From assembly GCA_044227325.1 (NCBI GenBank), contig JBGAFI010000019.1:1-64000 (forward strand): DNA of 64,000 bases, written 5' to 3'. The notes below the pieces were generated by a model. The model was not told the DNA's origin, ran no database searches, and saw only the letters and a program-made list of their open reading frames with translations. Shown here piece by piece: positions 47,870 to 55,801 of the stretch (within the stretch, counting starts at the first letter, position 1; each line of letters begins with the position of its first letter). The translations under genes and the position numbers were made by a program. This DNA is from PFJX01 sp044227325 (GTDB lineage Bacteria > Pseudomonadota > Gammaproteobacteria > Burkholderiales > Thiobacillaceae).

Positions 47870-47888
47870 CCCGGATGGGCCAGAGGTC

Positions 47889-48767
47889 TCATTTATCAGG
47901 CGCGCCACCGGCCACGATGGTCAGCGTATCGCGGATGATGCCTGGCGCTTCGACAATCCGCATGAAAGCACCCATGCCCACATTGGGCCAACCCAGGGCG
48001 ATGCGGAATCGGGCGAACAGGTGATTGGCCTTGTTGTTCACCACATAGATTTCATAAGGCAGGGCGGCGATGTTGTCGGCACCGGCGGTCTTCACCCACC
48101 AGCCCTCGCCCTCCTTGGGATCGTTCAGGGCCACACCGAACACCGCCAGCTTCTTGTCGGGCTGGATGATCTCGTAAACCTTGGATGTCTTGCCCACACC
48201 CCGGGCCAGATTGTCCTGGATCGTCTTGACCGCGTCCTCGAAGGCCAGATGCTCCATGAGCATGTTCTTGTCGGACTCGAACCCCTCCATGCCGAACATG
48301 TATTGGTAATCCGCCAGATCCTTGCGGTCCACATCCCCGCCAAAGGGCTTGCCGGCACCCAGTGCCTTGGAAAGCCGGCTCTGCGCCACCTTCACGGATT
48401 TCTCCGCCAAGGGATATTGCTTGCGGAAATAGGCGCGCAACCAGTATTCGAGGTTCTCGTAGGACACGCTGCCGTCGCTCTTGACGCCGATCCGGATCGG
48501 GCTGCCGACGATCGTCGCGCCGCCCAGGTTATGGATCGCGTTGAGCAACCCCCGTTCCGTCACCACGATCACGCCATAACCGGACAAGCCCGCCGGCGCG
48601 TACTTGCCCACCACAGTGAAGCCGGCCTTGGTGAGCTTGCCTTCCACCTGGGTCATCACGGTCTGGATATCACCCGCCGGCACCTTGTCACCCTGAAAAT
48701 AGGGCGAAAGCGCCCAAGAAAGTGGTGCAACGCCGAGTAGAAGCAGGGCGAGTAAGAATTTCCGCAT
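47889..48767 (-). CDS. exported protein, possibly DUF302-like
   Basis: 292 residues with a signal peptide (MRKFLLALLLLGVAPLSWA). N-terminal half (VEGKLTKAGFTVVGKYAPAG, VIVVTERGLLNAIHNLGG) has a DUF302-like alpha/beta feel, with one internal region (SVSYENLEYWLRAYFRKQY). No Cys in the mature part. Function unknown. The FadL porin gene lies upstream on the same strand with a terminator between, so it is probably separately transcribed. Confidence 0.7.
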   Translation of the reverse strand: MRKFLLALLLLGVAPLSWALSPYFQGDKVPAGDIQTVMTQVEGKLTKAGFTVVGKYAPAGLSGYGVIVVTERGLLNAIHNLGGATIVGSPIRIGVKSDGSVSYENLEYWLRAYFRKQYPLAEKSVKVAQSRLSKALGAGKPFGGDVDRKDLADYQYMFGMEGFESDKNMLMEHLAFEDAVKTIQDNLARGVGKTSKVYEIIQPDKKLAVFGVALNDPKEGEGWWVKTAGADNIAALPYEIYVVNNKANHLFARFRIALGWPNVGMGAFMRIVEAPGIIRDTLTIVAGGAPDK

Positions 48768-48800
48768 GTTGGACTCCAAAAACTCTTGAGCAATGAAAGA

Positions 48801-48830
48801 AAAAGGCCGACAGGCTTACACCTGTCGGCC
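48801..48830 (-). terminator. Rho-independent terminator after the FadL-type gene
   Basis: 10-bp stem GGCCGACAGG/CCTGTCGGCC with a six-base loop, and TTTTTCTTT on the minus strand. Confidence 0.92.
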
Positions 48831-48852
48831 GAATGATTTTAAGCCTTCTGGA

Positions 48853-50283
48853 TTAGAAACGCTTGCTGTACATCAGCTGCCAGCTGGTTTGGCTGTGGCT
48901 GACCGTTACCCCTTGGCCATTGGTCTGCGAAACTTCAGGCGCATGCTGAACCGAGAAATTCAACTCGGATGCCTTGCTAAACGCATAACCGAAGCCAAGC
49001 GTAAAGTGATTCTCCTCAATCGCGGGGAACAGAGGATTCATGAACTGATCAGGAATCGGATTGTTCGCGAAGCTGGCACCCGCGCGGAGGGTTAGCGCAT
49101 CCGTCGCTTTGTATGCCAAACCGATCATGAACACATTCTGATCGTCCCAATTCTGATACAAAGTGGCATCCATGGAAGCCCCCGCGAATACTCCATTGCT
49201 GGCAACATTGTCTGCGGTGAACGTCATCTTGAAGTTCTTCATGACGTCCGCCCAGTTGATTCGCTTATAGTCAGCGGCAACCATCAGTTTGTCATTGACC
49301 TGGTATGACATACCCAAGCCAATGGTTTCAGGCCACTGGAAATCAACCACCCGGATTTTTCCGCTCAGAGGGACAGTCACGTTATTGGTTGCGCCACCCA
49401 GCGTCCCCCCGAACAACGCCGCGTCACCCGGCGCAGTGACATCCACCTGCATACTAAGTGTCGCATTGCCAGTCATGTCACTCAAACTGGTTGTTGAATG
49501 GTAGGTAAAACCTAGATTGAATTTGGGATTGACCTTGTAAACAAATCCGATTTTGCCAGCGAAACCTGTTGCTTTTGTCTTACCGGTATAGTCATTGCCA
49601 TCGGAAAAATTGAAGTAAGCCCAGTCTACACCCGACAGCAGACCACCGGTCAACGCGCCTGAAAGACCAGTGACCAAACCTCCACTCGCAGCGCCATACG
49701 TCTGGGTACCACCTAATCCTGCCACCATGTCACCAAATTGAGCACCGGTCATGGCCATCTGCAAGTCCATCATCGCCCACACAAAATCCAGAGAGCCACC
49801 AATGGTCAGTTTGGGGTTGACTTCATAGCTCAGGGGGACAATCAGACGTCCGACACCTAGCTCCGAGCGGGTGGGCAAGCCTGACCCTGCGGACATGAAA
49901 GTCGTGCCGGCATATTCGGTACCCATGCCACCCTGAGCAAACATGGCGACACCATAGGACAATTGGCCTGTCTTTTTATTCCAGCCAACTGCGGGCATGA
50001 GGTAGGAATCACCACCAGAGTTCGCCACAAAAGGTCCCGCTGTCGACGTCACATCAGGCCCCAACATGCCAAGGGCAACATCGAGACGACTCCCTTCTTC
50101 CATCAGGCCAAGGGTAGAGGGATTATTCATGACCGCAGCGGTCCCGTTGTCATAGGCCATCGACGCGCCGCCCATGCCTGCTGCAATAGGGCCGTAACCT
50201 TCAAGATTCATGCCATTGGTCGCGAAAGCCGAACCCGCAAAGCTTAATGCAGACAGTGCGATGAAAAGCTTTGTTTTATACAT
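48853..50283 (-). CDS. FadL/OmpP1/TodX outer-membrane transporter
   Basis: 476 residues with a signal peptide (LIALSALSFAGSAFA) and the mature N-terminus ATNGMNLEGYGPIAAGMGGASMAYDNG that plugs FadL barrels, then about 14 strands ending in a C-terminal Phe (QLMYSKRF). Imports hydrophobic compounds such as fatty acids or hydrocarbons across the outer membrane; the substrate is not readable. Composition is lower in GC than its neighbours. A terminator follows and another lies upstream, so it is monocistronic. Confidence 0.9.
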   Translation of the reverse strand: MYKTKLFIALSALSFAGSAFATNGMNLEGYGPIAAGMGGASMAYDNGTAAVMNNPSTLGLMEEGSRLDVALGMLGPDVTSTAGPFVANSGGDSYLMPAVGWNKKTGQLSYGVAMFAQGGMGTEYAGTTFMSAGSGLPTRSELGVGRLIVPLSYEVNPKLTIGGSLDFVWAMMDLQMAMTGAQFGDMVAGLGGTQTYGAASGGLVTGLSGALTGGLLSGVDWAYFNFSDGNDYTGKTKATGFAGKIGFVYKVNPKFNLGFTYHSTTSLSDMTGNATLSMQVDVTAPGDAALFGGTLGGATNNVTVPLSGKIRVVDFQWPETIGLGMSYQVNDKLMVAADYKRINWADVMKNFKMTFTADNVASNGVFAGASMDATLYQNWDDQNVFMIGLAYKATDALTLRAGASFANNPIPDQFMNPLFPAIEENHFTLGFGYAFSKASELNFSVQHAPEVSQTNGQGVTVSHSQTSWQLMYSKRF

Positions 50284-50471
50284 ATAAGTCCCCTTGGAGC
50301 GTTGTAAAAAAGTGACGGAACCACGACAAGCGCGGGGATGGTAAACATCTAGGGCTTAGCCAGCAAGAAAAAACACCTGGTGCATTGCACCATGAAATAG
50401 CAGCGGAATCCTATGGAAGGCTGAAAATGAAAAAGCCGCCCGAAGGCGGCTTTTTCAGCAATCGGCCCGAA
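50284..50471. promoter_or_regulatory. upstream region of the FadL-type gene
   Basis: 188 bases, AT-richer than average, with a bidirectional terminator at 50428-50457 that ends the dsrE2 transcript. The rest should contain the FadL-type gene's promoter and 5' UTR; its Shine-Dalgarno AAGGGGAC sits just before the ATG at 50283. No clear operator recognised. Confidence 0.5.
50428..50457. terminator. bidirectional Rho-independent terminator
   Basis: Perfect 13-bp stem TGAAAAAGCCGCC with a CGAA loop and GGCGGCTTTTTCA, usable on both strands; 14 bases beyond the dsrE2 remnant. Confidence 0.92.
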
Positions 50472-50935
50472 TCAGATAAACAGGCAGATATCCGTCTCGC
50501 CGGCGAACTCGAAGAACGTGGCGGCGCCGCCATACTCGACACCGTCGATGAAATCGCTGTGTTCGAAGCCGAACAACTCGACCGTCATCTGGCAGGCGAT
50601 GAACTTGACCTCGGCTTCCTGGCACAGCTCGCGCAACTCGGGAATCGACGCAACGCCGTTGTTACCAGGGATTGGACCGCGTTGGGAATGTTCCAGTTGA
50701 TCTCCTTGAACCACTTGGGTCCGAACGGCATCTTCATGGGCATACCCGGGTTACCCAGGGGGCTGACCTTGAGACCGCTCAGATCCTTGCGCAGCATCTG
50801 CAGACCGTAGAACGTGAAGAAAATCTGGGTTTCGTAACCCAGCGCGGCGGCCGTGGAAGCCAGGATGAACGGGGGATAAGCCCAGTCCAGCGTGCCCTTG
50901 GTCGCGATGATCGCCAGTTTCTTTTGATCGTCCAT
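50472..50935 (-). pseudogene. dsrE2: dsrE2-like sulfur-carrier gene broken by frameshift/deletion
   Basis: DsrE2 proteins are membrane-associated DsrE/TusD-fold persulfide carriers acting with rhodanese and TusA in sulfur oxidizers. The N-terminal part is clear from the ATG at 50935 (LAIIATKGTLDWAYPPFILA, KVSPLGNPGMPMKMPFG, INWNIPN), and the C-terminal part from about 50655 down to 50472 (SIPELRELCQEAEVKFIACQM, EYGGAATFFEFAGE), but they lie in different frames. About 15-20 residues expected between them in homologues are missing. The Cys of IACQMTVELFGF (the persulfide site) is in the C-terminal part, so the broken product lacks it. A sequencing/assembly error is possible. Confidence 0.85.
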
Positions 50936-50986
50936 CACACCACCTCTCGAATTTCGTGGGTTGACATGGCGCCGGTAGGCGGGTGA

Positions 50987-51214
50987 TTACTTCTTCTTGA
51001 TGAAGAAGGTGTACTCGCTACCCGCCTCGGCGGAGGACAGAAGCTCGTTGCCGGTTTGCTTGGCGAACGCGGCGAAGTCCTTCACGGAACCCGGATCGGT
51101 TGCGATGATCCGCAGCACTTGGCCGGAAGTCATCTCGTTGAGGGTTTTCTTTGTGCGCAGGATGGGCAGAGGGCAGTTCAGGCCTTTTGCATCCAGCTCT
51201 TTGTCGAAATTCAT
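50987..51214 (-). CDS. tusA: TusA-family sulfur carrier
   Basis: 75-residue sulfur-carrier protein with the active Cys in the CPxP motif (GLNCPLPILRTKKTL). It relays persulfide sulfur to tRNA thiolation, cofactors or, in sulfur oxidizers, to the rDsr/Hdr systems. The AAGGAGC site before the ATG is good, and a TTAGCA-AG-TGCTAA palindrome lies 18 bases upstream of the ATG. Confidence 0.95.
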   Translation of the reverse strand: MNFDKELDAKGLNCPLPILRTKKTLNEMTSGQVLRIIATDPGSVKDFAAFAKQTGNELLSSAEAGSEYTFFIKKK

Positions 51215-51232
51215 GGTCGCTCCTTCATAAAA

Positions 51233-51246
51233 TTAGCAAGTGCTAA
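51233..51246 (-). promoter_or_regulatory. palindromic operator candidate upstream of tusA
   Basis: TTAGCA-AG-TGCTAA, two perfect six-base arms. It occupies positions -19 to -32 relative to the tusA ATG, between it and any promoter. The same motif with one change occurs before the rhodanese gene. Confidence 0.65.
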
Positions 51247-51311
51247 ATAGCCGACGTAATTTACCCGCGTTACTTTGAGATTGCAACGCACGGCATTGCT
51301 GGGGATTTGAT

Positions 51312-51638
51312 TCAGGACAAGGCGGAAAGCGGCTTGCCGGAGCGCGCCCAAGCCATGATGCCACCGGCGAGGTTGTGCATGTTTTCAAAGCCCTTGCCCG
51401 CCATGAACGCGCACGCCTGGGCGGAACGCGCACCGGAATTGCAATAGATCACCACGGGCTTGTCCTGGGGAATTTCGCTGGCGCGCAGAGGCAACAGGTG
51501 AAGGGGAATATGGATCGCGCCGTCGATCACCCCACGGGAGACCTCGCCTTCCGTGCGGACATCGATGAGATGTATCTGCTCTTTCTTGGCGTCGAGCGTA
51601 TCCACGTCGAGTTCCTTGATGTTGTACATGCCGAACAT
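51312..51638 (-). CDS. rhodanese-domain sulfurtransferase
   Basis: 108-residue single-domain rhodanese with the catalytic Cys in YCNSGARSAQAC and the HLIDVRTEGEVSRG substrate loop. No signal peptide, so it is cytoplasmic. It probably loads sulfane sulfur onto TusA/DsrE2 encoded next door. The GAGAGGACTGG site precedes the ATG at 51638, and a palindrome lies about 21 bases upstream. Confidence 0.95.
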   Translation of the reverse strand: MFGMYNIKELDVDTLDAKKEQIHLIDVRTEGEVSRGVIDGAIHIPLHLLPLRASEIPQDKPVVIYCNSGARSAQACAFMAGKGFENMHNLAGGIMAWARSGKPLSALS

Positions 51639-51659
51639 GTCCAGTCCTCTCGATATATA

Positions 51660-51673
51660 TTAGAACTTGCTAA
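51660..51673 (-). promoter_or_regulatory. palindromic operator candidate upstream of rhodanese gene
   Basis: TTAGAACTTGCTAA on the plus strand. Read on the minus strand it is TTAGCAAGTTCTAA, 13 of 14 bases identical to the tusA site. It lies at -22 to -35 from the rhodanese ATG, next to an AT-rich -10-like stretch. Confidence 0.65.
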
Positions 51674-51817
51674 TTTATCCTGTTTCCCTTTATTTTTCAA
51701 GTAGGTTACAAGCACGCGGAGTAGGGGATTGAGGCTCAAGCCCGGTCCGGATTCCAGCAAATCCATTCCCATCTATGGGGAAAAGGATGAGGAATGTATA
51801 ATCCGCGCCCCACAAGC

Positions 51818-51893
<76 letters not shown>

Positions 51894-51923
51894 GTTTCCA
51901 AAGCCACTCATACCAGGATCTCT

Positions 51924-52892
51924 GTGACCCAACCCCTGTTTCAAGCGCTTCTTGTCGACGACATGGCAGAGGTGGACCGGGTCATCCGCGCGCGCCTGCA
52001 TTCAGAAGTGGCGCTCGTTCGCCAAGTCTCCGAATACATCATCCATAGCGGCGGCAAGCGCTTGCGCCCCGCTCTCGTGGTGTTATCCGCGAAAGCGCTG
52101 GGTTATCAGGGCGGCGATCACCATGAGATGGCCGCCGTGGTGGAGTTCATCCATACCGCCACCTTGCTGCATGACGATGTGGTCGACAGTTCCGATATGC
52201 GCCGGGGCCGGGACACCGCCAACGCCCTGTTCGGCAATGCCGCGAGTGTGCTGGTCGGCGATTTCCTCTATTCCCGAGCCTTTCAGATGATGGTCGGTGT
52301 GCACAGCATGCGCGTCATGGAAGTGCTCTCGGAAGCGACCAACGTCATCGCCGAGGGTGAAGTCCTGCAGCTCATGAACTGCAACGACCCGGATATCGAC
52401 GAATCCGACTATCTCCAGGTCATCCGTTACAAGACGGCGAAACTGTTCGAGGCGGCCGGCCGGCTGGGCGCCATCGTCAAAGGTTCGCCCCCGGAGATCG
52501 AGGATGCGCTGGGCAATTTCGGCATGCATCTGGGCACCGCGTTCCAGATCATCGACGACGTGCTCGACTACTCCGGCGACAGCGAGGTCATCGGCAAGAA
52601 CGTCGGCGACGATCTGGCCGAGGGCAAACCCACCCTCCCCCTCCTGTTCGCCATGAAACACGGCACACCCGGGGAATCCGCCCTGATCCGGTCAGCGATA
52701 CTCGAAGGGGATGCGAGCCATTTCCAGCGGATTCTCGCCATCGTGCAGGGCTCCGGCGCCCTGGATCATGCCCGCCGTCAGGCCGAGGCCGAGGCGGAAC
52801 TGGCGCGTCGATCTCTTGATGTGTTGCCGGATAGTCAATACAAGACGGCTTTGCTAGAATTGTCGTCTTTCGCGGTAGCCCGCGAATACTGA
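51924..52892 (+). CDS. ispB: octaprenyl-diphosphate synthase (trans-polyprenyl synthase)
   Basis: 322 residues, GTG start at 51924 (VTQPLFQALL). First Asp-rich motif LLHDDVVDSSDMRRG, second FQIIDDVLDY, and the entry motif GGKRLRPALVV. It makes the isoprenoid side chain of ubiquinone or menaquinone; the chain length cannot be read. It lies 30 bases after tRNA-Thr and 35 before tRNA-Pro, so the three may be one transcript. Confidence 0.95.
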   Translation: MTQPLFQALLVDDMAEVDRVIRARLHSEVALVRQVSEYIIHSGGKRLRPALVVLSAKALGYQGGDHHEMAAVVEFIHTATLLHDDVVDSSDMRRGRDTANALFGNAASVLVGDFLYSRAFQMMVGVHSMRVMEVLSEATNVIAEGEVLQLMNCNDPDIDESDYLQVIRYKTAKLFEAAGRLGAIVKGSPPEIEDALGNFGMHLGTAFQIIDDVLDYSGDSEVIGKNVGDDLAEGKPTLPLLFAMKHGTPGESALIRSAILEGDASHFQRILAIVQGSGALDHARRQAEAEAELARRSLDVLPDSQYKTALLELSSFAVAREY

Positions 52893-52927
52893 TCGCGCGG
52901 AGTTCTCTCCGCGCATCGGACACCTGT

Positions 52928-53006
<79 letters not shown>

Positions 53007-53018
53007 TTTCCCTCCCCT

Positions 53019-53576
53019 TTATTGCCTGATCCCCTCCACCTCGATGGCCAGTCTCACCTCGTCGCCGATGAGGGGAATACCGTAGTCCATGCCGAAATCC
53101 GAGCGCTTGATCACGGCATGTACATCCGCGCCGCACAAGGGGCGCAGGGTCAGGAACTGGCGCGTGCAGGCATAGTCGCGAATATCCAGTTGCACCGGCA
53201 TGCTCACGCCGAGCATGGAAAGATTTCCTGTCGCTCGCACGGGTTTGCCGTCCTTGAATTCCAGATTGGACGCGTTGAAACGGATCTCGGGAAACTGGCC
53301 CGCGTTGAAGAAATTCGACCCCAGAAGCTTCTGGTTGAGGCCTTCGTGGCCGGTATCCACGGATGTCGGATCGACGACGACCTCGATCGAACTGCCCTGC
53401 CCCTCCGGGTCCAGCACGACCCGCCCCTGGCTGCGGTTGAACTTGCCGCGCATGACCGAAACGCCCTGATGGCGGATTTCGAAACTGGGGAAGGTGTGTC
53501 CCGGATCCAGAATGAAACTCTCGGTGGACCAGGCCGGCAGGCTGGCGAACAAGAGCAGGCAGGCGATGCGTCGCAT
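53019..53576 (-). CDS. YceI-family periplasmic polyisoprenoid-binding protein
   Basis: 185 residues with a signal peptide (LLLFASLPAWS) and the YceI lipocalin-like core (LDPGHTFPSFEIRHQGVSVMRGKF, NFFNAGQFPEIRFNA, DFGMDYGIPLIGDEV). Family members bind isoprenoids such as ubiquinone. Second of two adjacent yceI genes at the end of a six-gene operon containing cytochrome b561; 12 bases after the first. Confidence 0.9.
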   Translation of the reverse strand: MRRIACLLLFASLPAWSTESFILDPGHTFPSFEIRHQGVSVMRGKFNRSQGRVVLDPEGQGSSIEVVVDPTSVDTGHEGLNQKLLGSNFFNAGQFPEIRFNASNLEFKDGKPVRATGNLSMLGVSMPVQLDIRDYACTRQFLTLRPLCGADVHAVIKRSDFGMDYGIPLIGDEVRLAIEVEGIRQ

Positions 53577-53588
53577 ATTCGCGGCCTC

Positions 53589-54137
53589 TCAAGGCAGCAG
53601 GAGAAGCTTGAAGCGGCCTTCGATGTCGTTGGCCACCACGGAGGGATCGGACCATTCCCCGCCGCCGATATCGTAATCCGAGCGTTTCAGGGCAAAACGA
53701 CCGGAAGCGAGCCAGCCACCGTCGCGTTGCGGCATCAGCAGCAGCGGCAGGGTCAGTGACTGGGTGTGCCCCTTGACCGTCATGTCGCCGATCAGCGTAT
53801 AGCGCCCCGGGCCGTCCCTGCGGATGCTTTTGGAAACAAACTGGGCTTTCGGATAGCGCGCCGCGTCGAGCCAGGCCGGACGCTTGACCTCGCCGTTGCC
53901 GTCCTCGGAGCCCGTGTCGATGCTCGCCACGTCCACGTCGACCCGGAACCGGCCTTGTTCCGGCTTGGACGCATCGAAGGCCGCCGAAACACCGAATTTT
54001 CCGAACCCACCTTCCACAGGCACATTCATCTGCTTGATGGTGAAGCGGATCTCGCTGCGTCCGTAATCCACCTTCCAGTCCTGAGCCCAGACCGGAAACG
54101 CGAGCAATGCCAGAAAACCGCACCAGAGCAATTTCAT
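53589..54137 (-). CDS. YceI-family periplasmic protein
   Basis: 182 residues: signal peptide (WCGFLALLAFPVWA) and YceI core (KVDYGRSEIRFTIKQMNVPVEGGFG, ARYPKAQFVSKS, DMTVKGHTQSLTLP). It diverges from the neighbouring copy. The ATG at 54137 overlaps the cytochrome b561 stop (ATGA), indicating linked expression and probably linked quinone or lipid chemistry. Confidence 0.9.
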   Translation of the reverse strand: MKLLWCGFLALLAFPVWAQDWKVDYGRSEIRFTIKQMNVPVEGGFGKFGVSAAFDASKPEQGRFRVDVDVASIDTGSEDGNGEVKRPAWLDAARYPKAQFVSKSIRRDGPGRYTLIGDMTVKGHTQSLTLPLLLMPQRDGGWLASGRFALKRSDYDIGGGEWSDPSVVANDIEGRFKLLLLP

Positions 54138-54673
54138 GATTTCGTCCTCAGCCAGGGCACCATGCGGGCCAGCACGCCATCGCGCCGGACATGGTGATGA
54201 TAGAGCCCCGCGGCCGCATGCAGCACGACCAGGGTCACGAGAAGATTGACGGACACCTCGTGAAGTTCCTTGAGCACCTCGGCCAGGGCCTTGTCCTTGC
54301 CGATCAGATCGGGCATGGGCAGGACGCCGAACCAGACCACGGAAAACCCCGACGCGGAACTGTGCAGCCAGCCGAGCACCGGCGCGACGATGAGCAGCAG
54401 ATAAAGCAGACCGTGGACAATGGCGGACACCCGTATCTCGAAGCGGGTCAGCCCCCGGCGATGGTCCATTTTGTCGGCCAGGCGAAAGCCGAGCCGCAAG
54501 GGCACCAGGAACAACACCAGCAGCCCTACCCACTTGTGCCAGGCGTAGAGCTGCAACTTCAAGGGGGACAGCTTCATGTCGTCCAGGATGGTGCCCATCA
54601 CATACGCGGCGACGATCAAGACCAGGGTCAGCCAATGCAGGCCGATCAAGGGCCAGCCGTAACGTTCTCGCAT
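54134..54673 (-). CDS. cytochrome b561-type diheme membrane protein
   Basis: 179 residues, four helices with spaced His residues for two b hemes (GLHWLTLVL, YAWHKWVGLLVL, SAIVHGLLYLLL, LHAAAGLYHHHV). CybB-like; moves electrons between quinones and periplasmic partners. Lies between the methyltransferase gene (19-base gap) and two yceI genes. Confidence 0.92.
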   Translation of the reverse strand: MRERYGWPLIGLHWLTLVLIVAAYVMGTILDDMKLSPLKLQLYAWHKWVGLLVLFLVPLRLGFRLADKMDHRRGLTRFEIRVSAIVHGLLYLLLIVAPVLGWLHSSASGFSVVWFGVLPMPDLIGKDKALAEVLKELHEVSVNLLVTLVVLHAAAGLYHHHVRRDGVLARMVPWLRTKS

Positions 54674-54692
54674 GATTTCCCCTGTCCTCGTT

Positions 54693-55160
54693 TCAAAACC
54701 AGCGCCGCACGCGGGCGCGGTATTGCCGGTATTCGTCGCCGAATTTCGCCTCCAGGTGCGCCTCCTCGTGGGCGATCACCGCGAAGCGCATCACCGTCCA
54801 GACCAGCGGTGCGAACAGCAAAGGCCACGCGCTGCCCAACAACAGCGTCACACCAAGATAGACGAACCAGTCCGACACATAGATGGGATTGCGCGACCAC
54901 GCGAAAGGTCCGTGGGTCACCAGATTCGACGCGGCCTTGTAAGGATTGACCGTGGTGCGCTGCTGCCAGATGGCCACGAGCGCCCAGGCGAAACCGGCGA
55001 GGCCGAGGCCGATCAGCGCCCACGCAACGAAGCGGCCGGGAGCGCCCGATGGGAAAGCCAGCGGCCAGCGCGGCTCAAGCCACCAGGCCGCGCCCAGGGC
55101 CAGCGCGTAAACCAGGGGCGGCGGCACCAGGGTGCGCGGACGCTGCGCCAAATCGCGCAT
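54693..55160 (-). CDS. isoprenylcysteine carboxyl methyltransferase-like membrane protein
   Basis: 155 residues with four hydrophobic segments. C-terminal SAM-binding pattern GPFAWSRNPIYVSDWFVYLG and EEAHLEAKFGDEYRQYRARVRRWF matches the ICMT/PEMT family. Substrate unknown: could methylate an isoprenoid or phospholipid. The ATG at 55160 is two bases after the folE-like stop. Confidence 0.88.
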   Translation of the reverse strand: MRDLAQRPRTLVPPPLVYALALGAAWWLEPRWPLAFPSGAPGRFVAWALIGLGLAGFAWALVAIWQQRTTVNPYKAASNLVTHGPFAWSRNPIYVSDWFVYLGVTLLLGSAWPLLFAPLVWTVMRFAVIAHEEAHLEAKFGDEYRQYRARVRRWF

Positions 55161-55162
55161 GC

Positions 55163-55801
55163 TCAGGCCAAGGGGGAAGTGATGGCGCGCAGGAACTCGT
55201 TGCGCCACTGGGCATCCTGCTGGAAGCAGCCGGAGAAGGCCTGGGTCACCACGCGCTCGTCGCCGCGCCGGTCCTCGCCCAGCAACAGGCAAAGCTGCTC
55301 GGCCTCGATGACGCAGGCCGCGCCCTTGGCCTTGCCGTGGGTGATCAAGGCCTCGACGATGTCCCGGGTCATCCACTCCTGGTAGGTGAAGCGGTGGCCG
55401 ATGGCGTCCACCAGCCGGGCGATGCGGCCGAAGCCGTGCAGGCGTCCGCCCGGCACGTAGGCCACGTGGGCCACGCCCCGGAACGGCACCAGATGGTGGG
55501 GACAAACACCGTGCACGGCGATGCCGCGCACCACCACCATGTCCTCGCGCGGATCGGCAAACCCCTCCCCCAGCGCCTCGCCCGGGTCCATCTCGTAGCC
55601 GCCCAACAGGCGCTTTTCCCAGAGGTCGCGCACGCGCCGAGCGGTCTTGCCGGTATGCACCGAATCCGGCGCCACACCGCAGGCCAGCAACAGGTCCGTC
55701 ACCGCCCGCTCGAAGGCTTCCGGGTTGAAACGACCGATGCGGGGAATGCCCAGGGCACCGGGTTCGAAGGCTTGGCAATCGTGGTCGCTGCAGTCGCTCA
55801 T
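55163..55801 (-). CDS. GTP cyclohydrolase I-like T-fold protein, divergent
   Basis: 212 residues starting MSDCSDHDCQAFEPG. FolE1-like: zinc Cys/His in GVCPHHLVPFRGVAHVAYVP, and a second zinc Cys in EAEQLCLLLGEDRRG. But the normal CEHH is CPHH, and the conserved active-site His in the EA-H-C segment is Gln and the following Arg is Gly, so canonical GTP hydrolysis to H2NTP is doubtful. It may be an older paralogous enzyme with another substrate. Coupled to DUF2238 (ATGA) and followed two bases on by the methyltransferase. Confidence 0.8.
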   Translation of the reverse strand: MSDCSDHDCQAFEPGALGIPRIGRFNPEAFERAVTDLLLACGVAPDSVHTGKTARRVRDLWEKRLLGGYEMDPGEALGEGFADPREDMVVVRGIAVHGVCPHHLVPFRGVAHVAYVPGGRLHGFGRIARLVDAIGHRFTYQEWMTRDIVEALITHGKAKGAACVIEAEQLCLLLGEDRRGDERVVTQAFSGCFQQDAQWRNEFLRAITSPLA

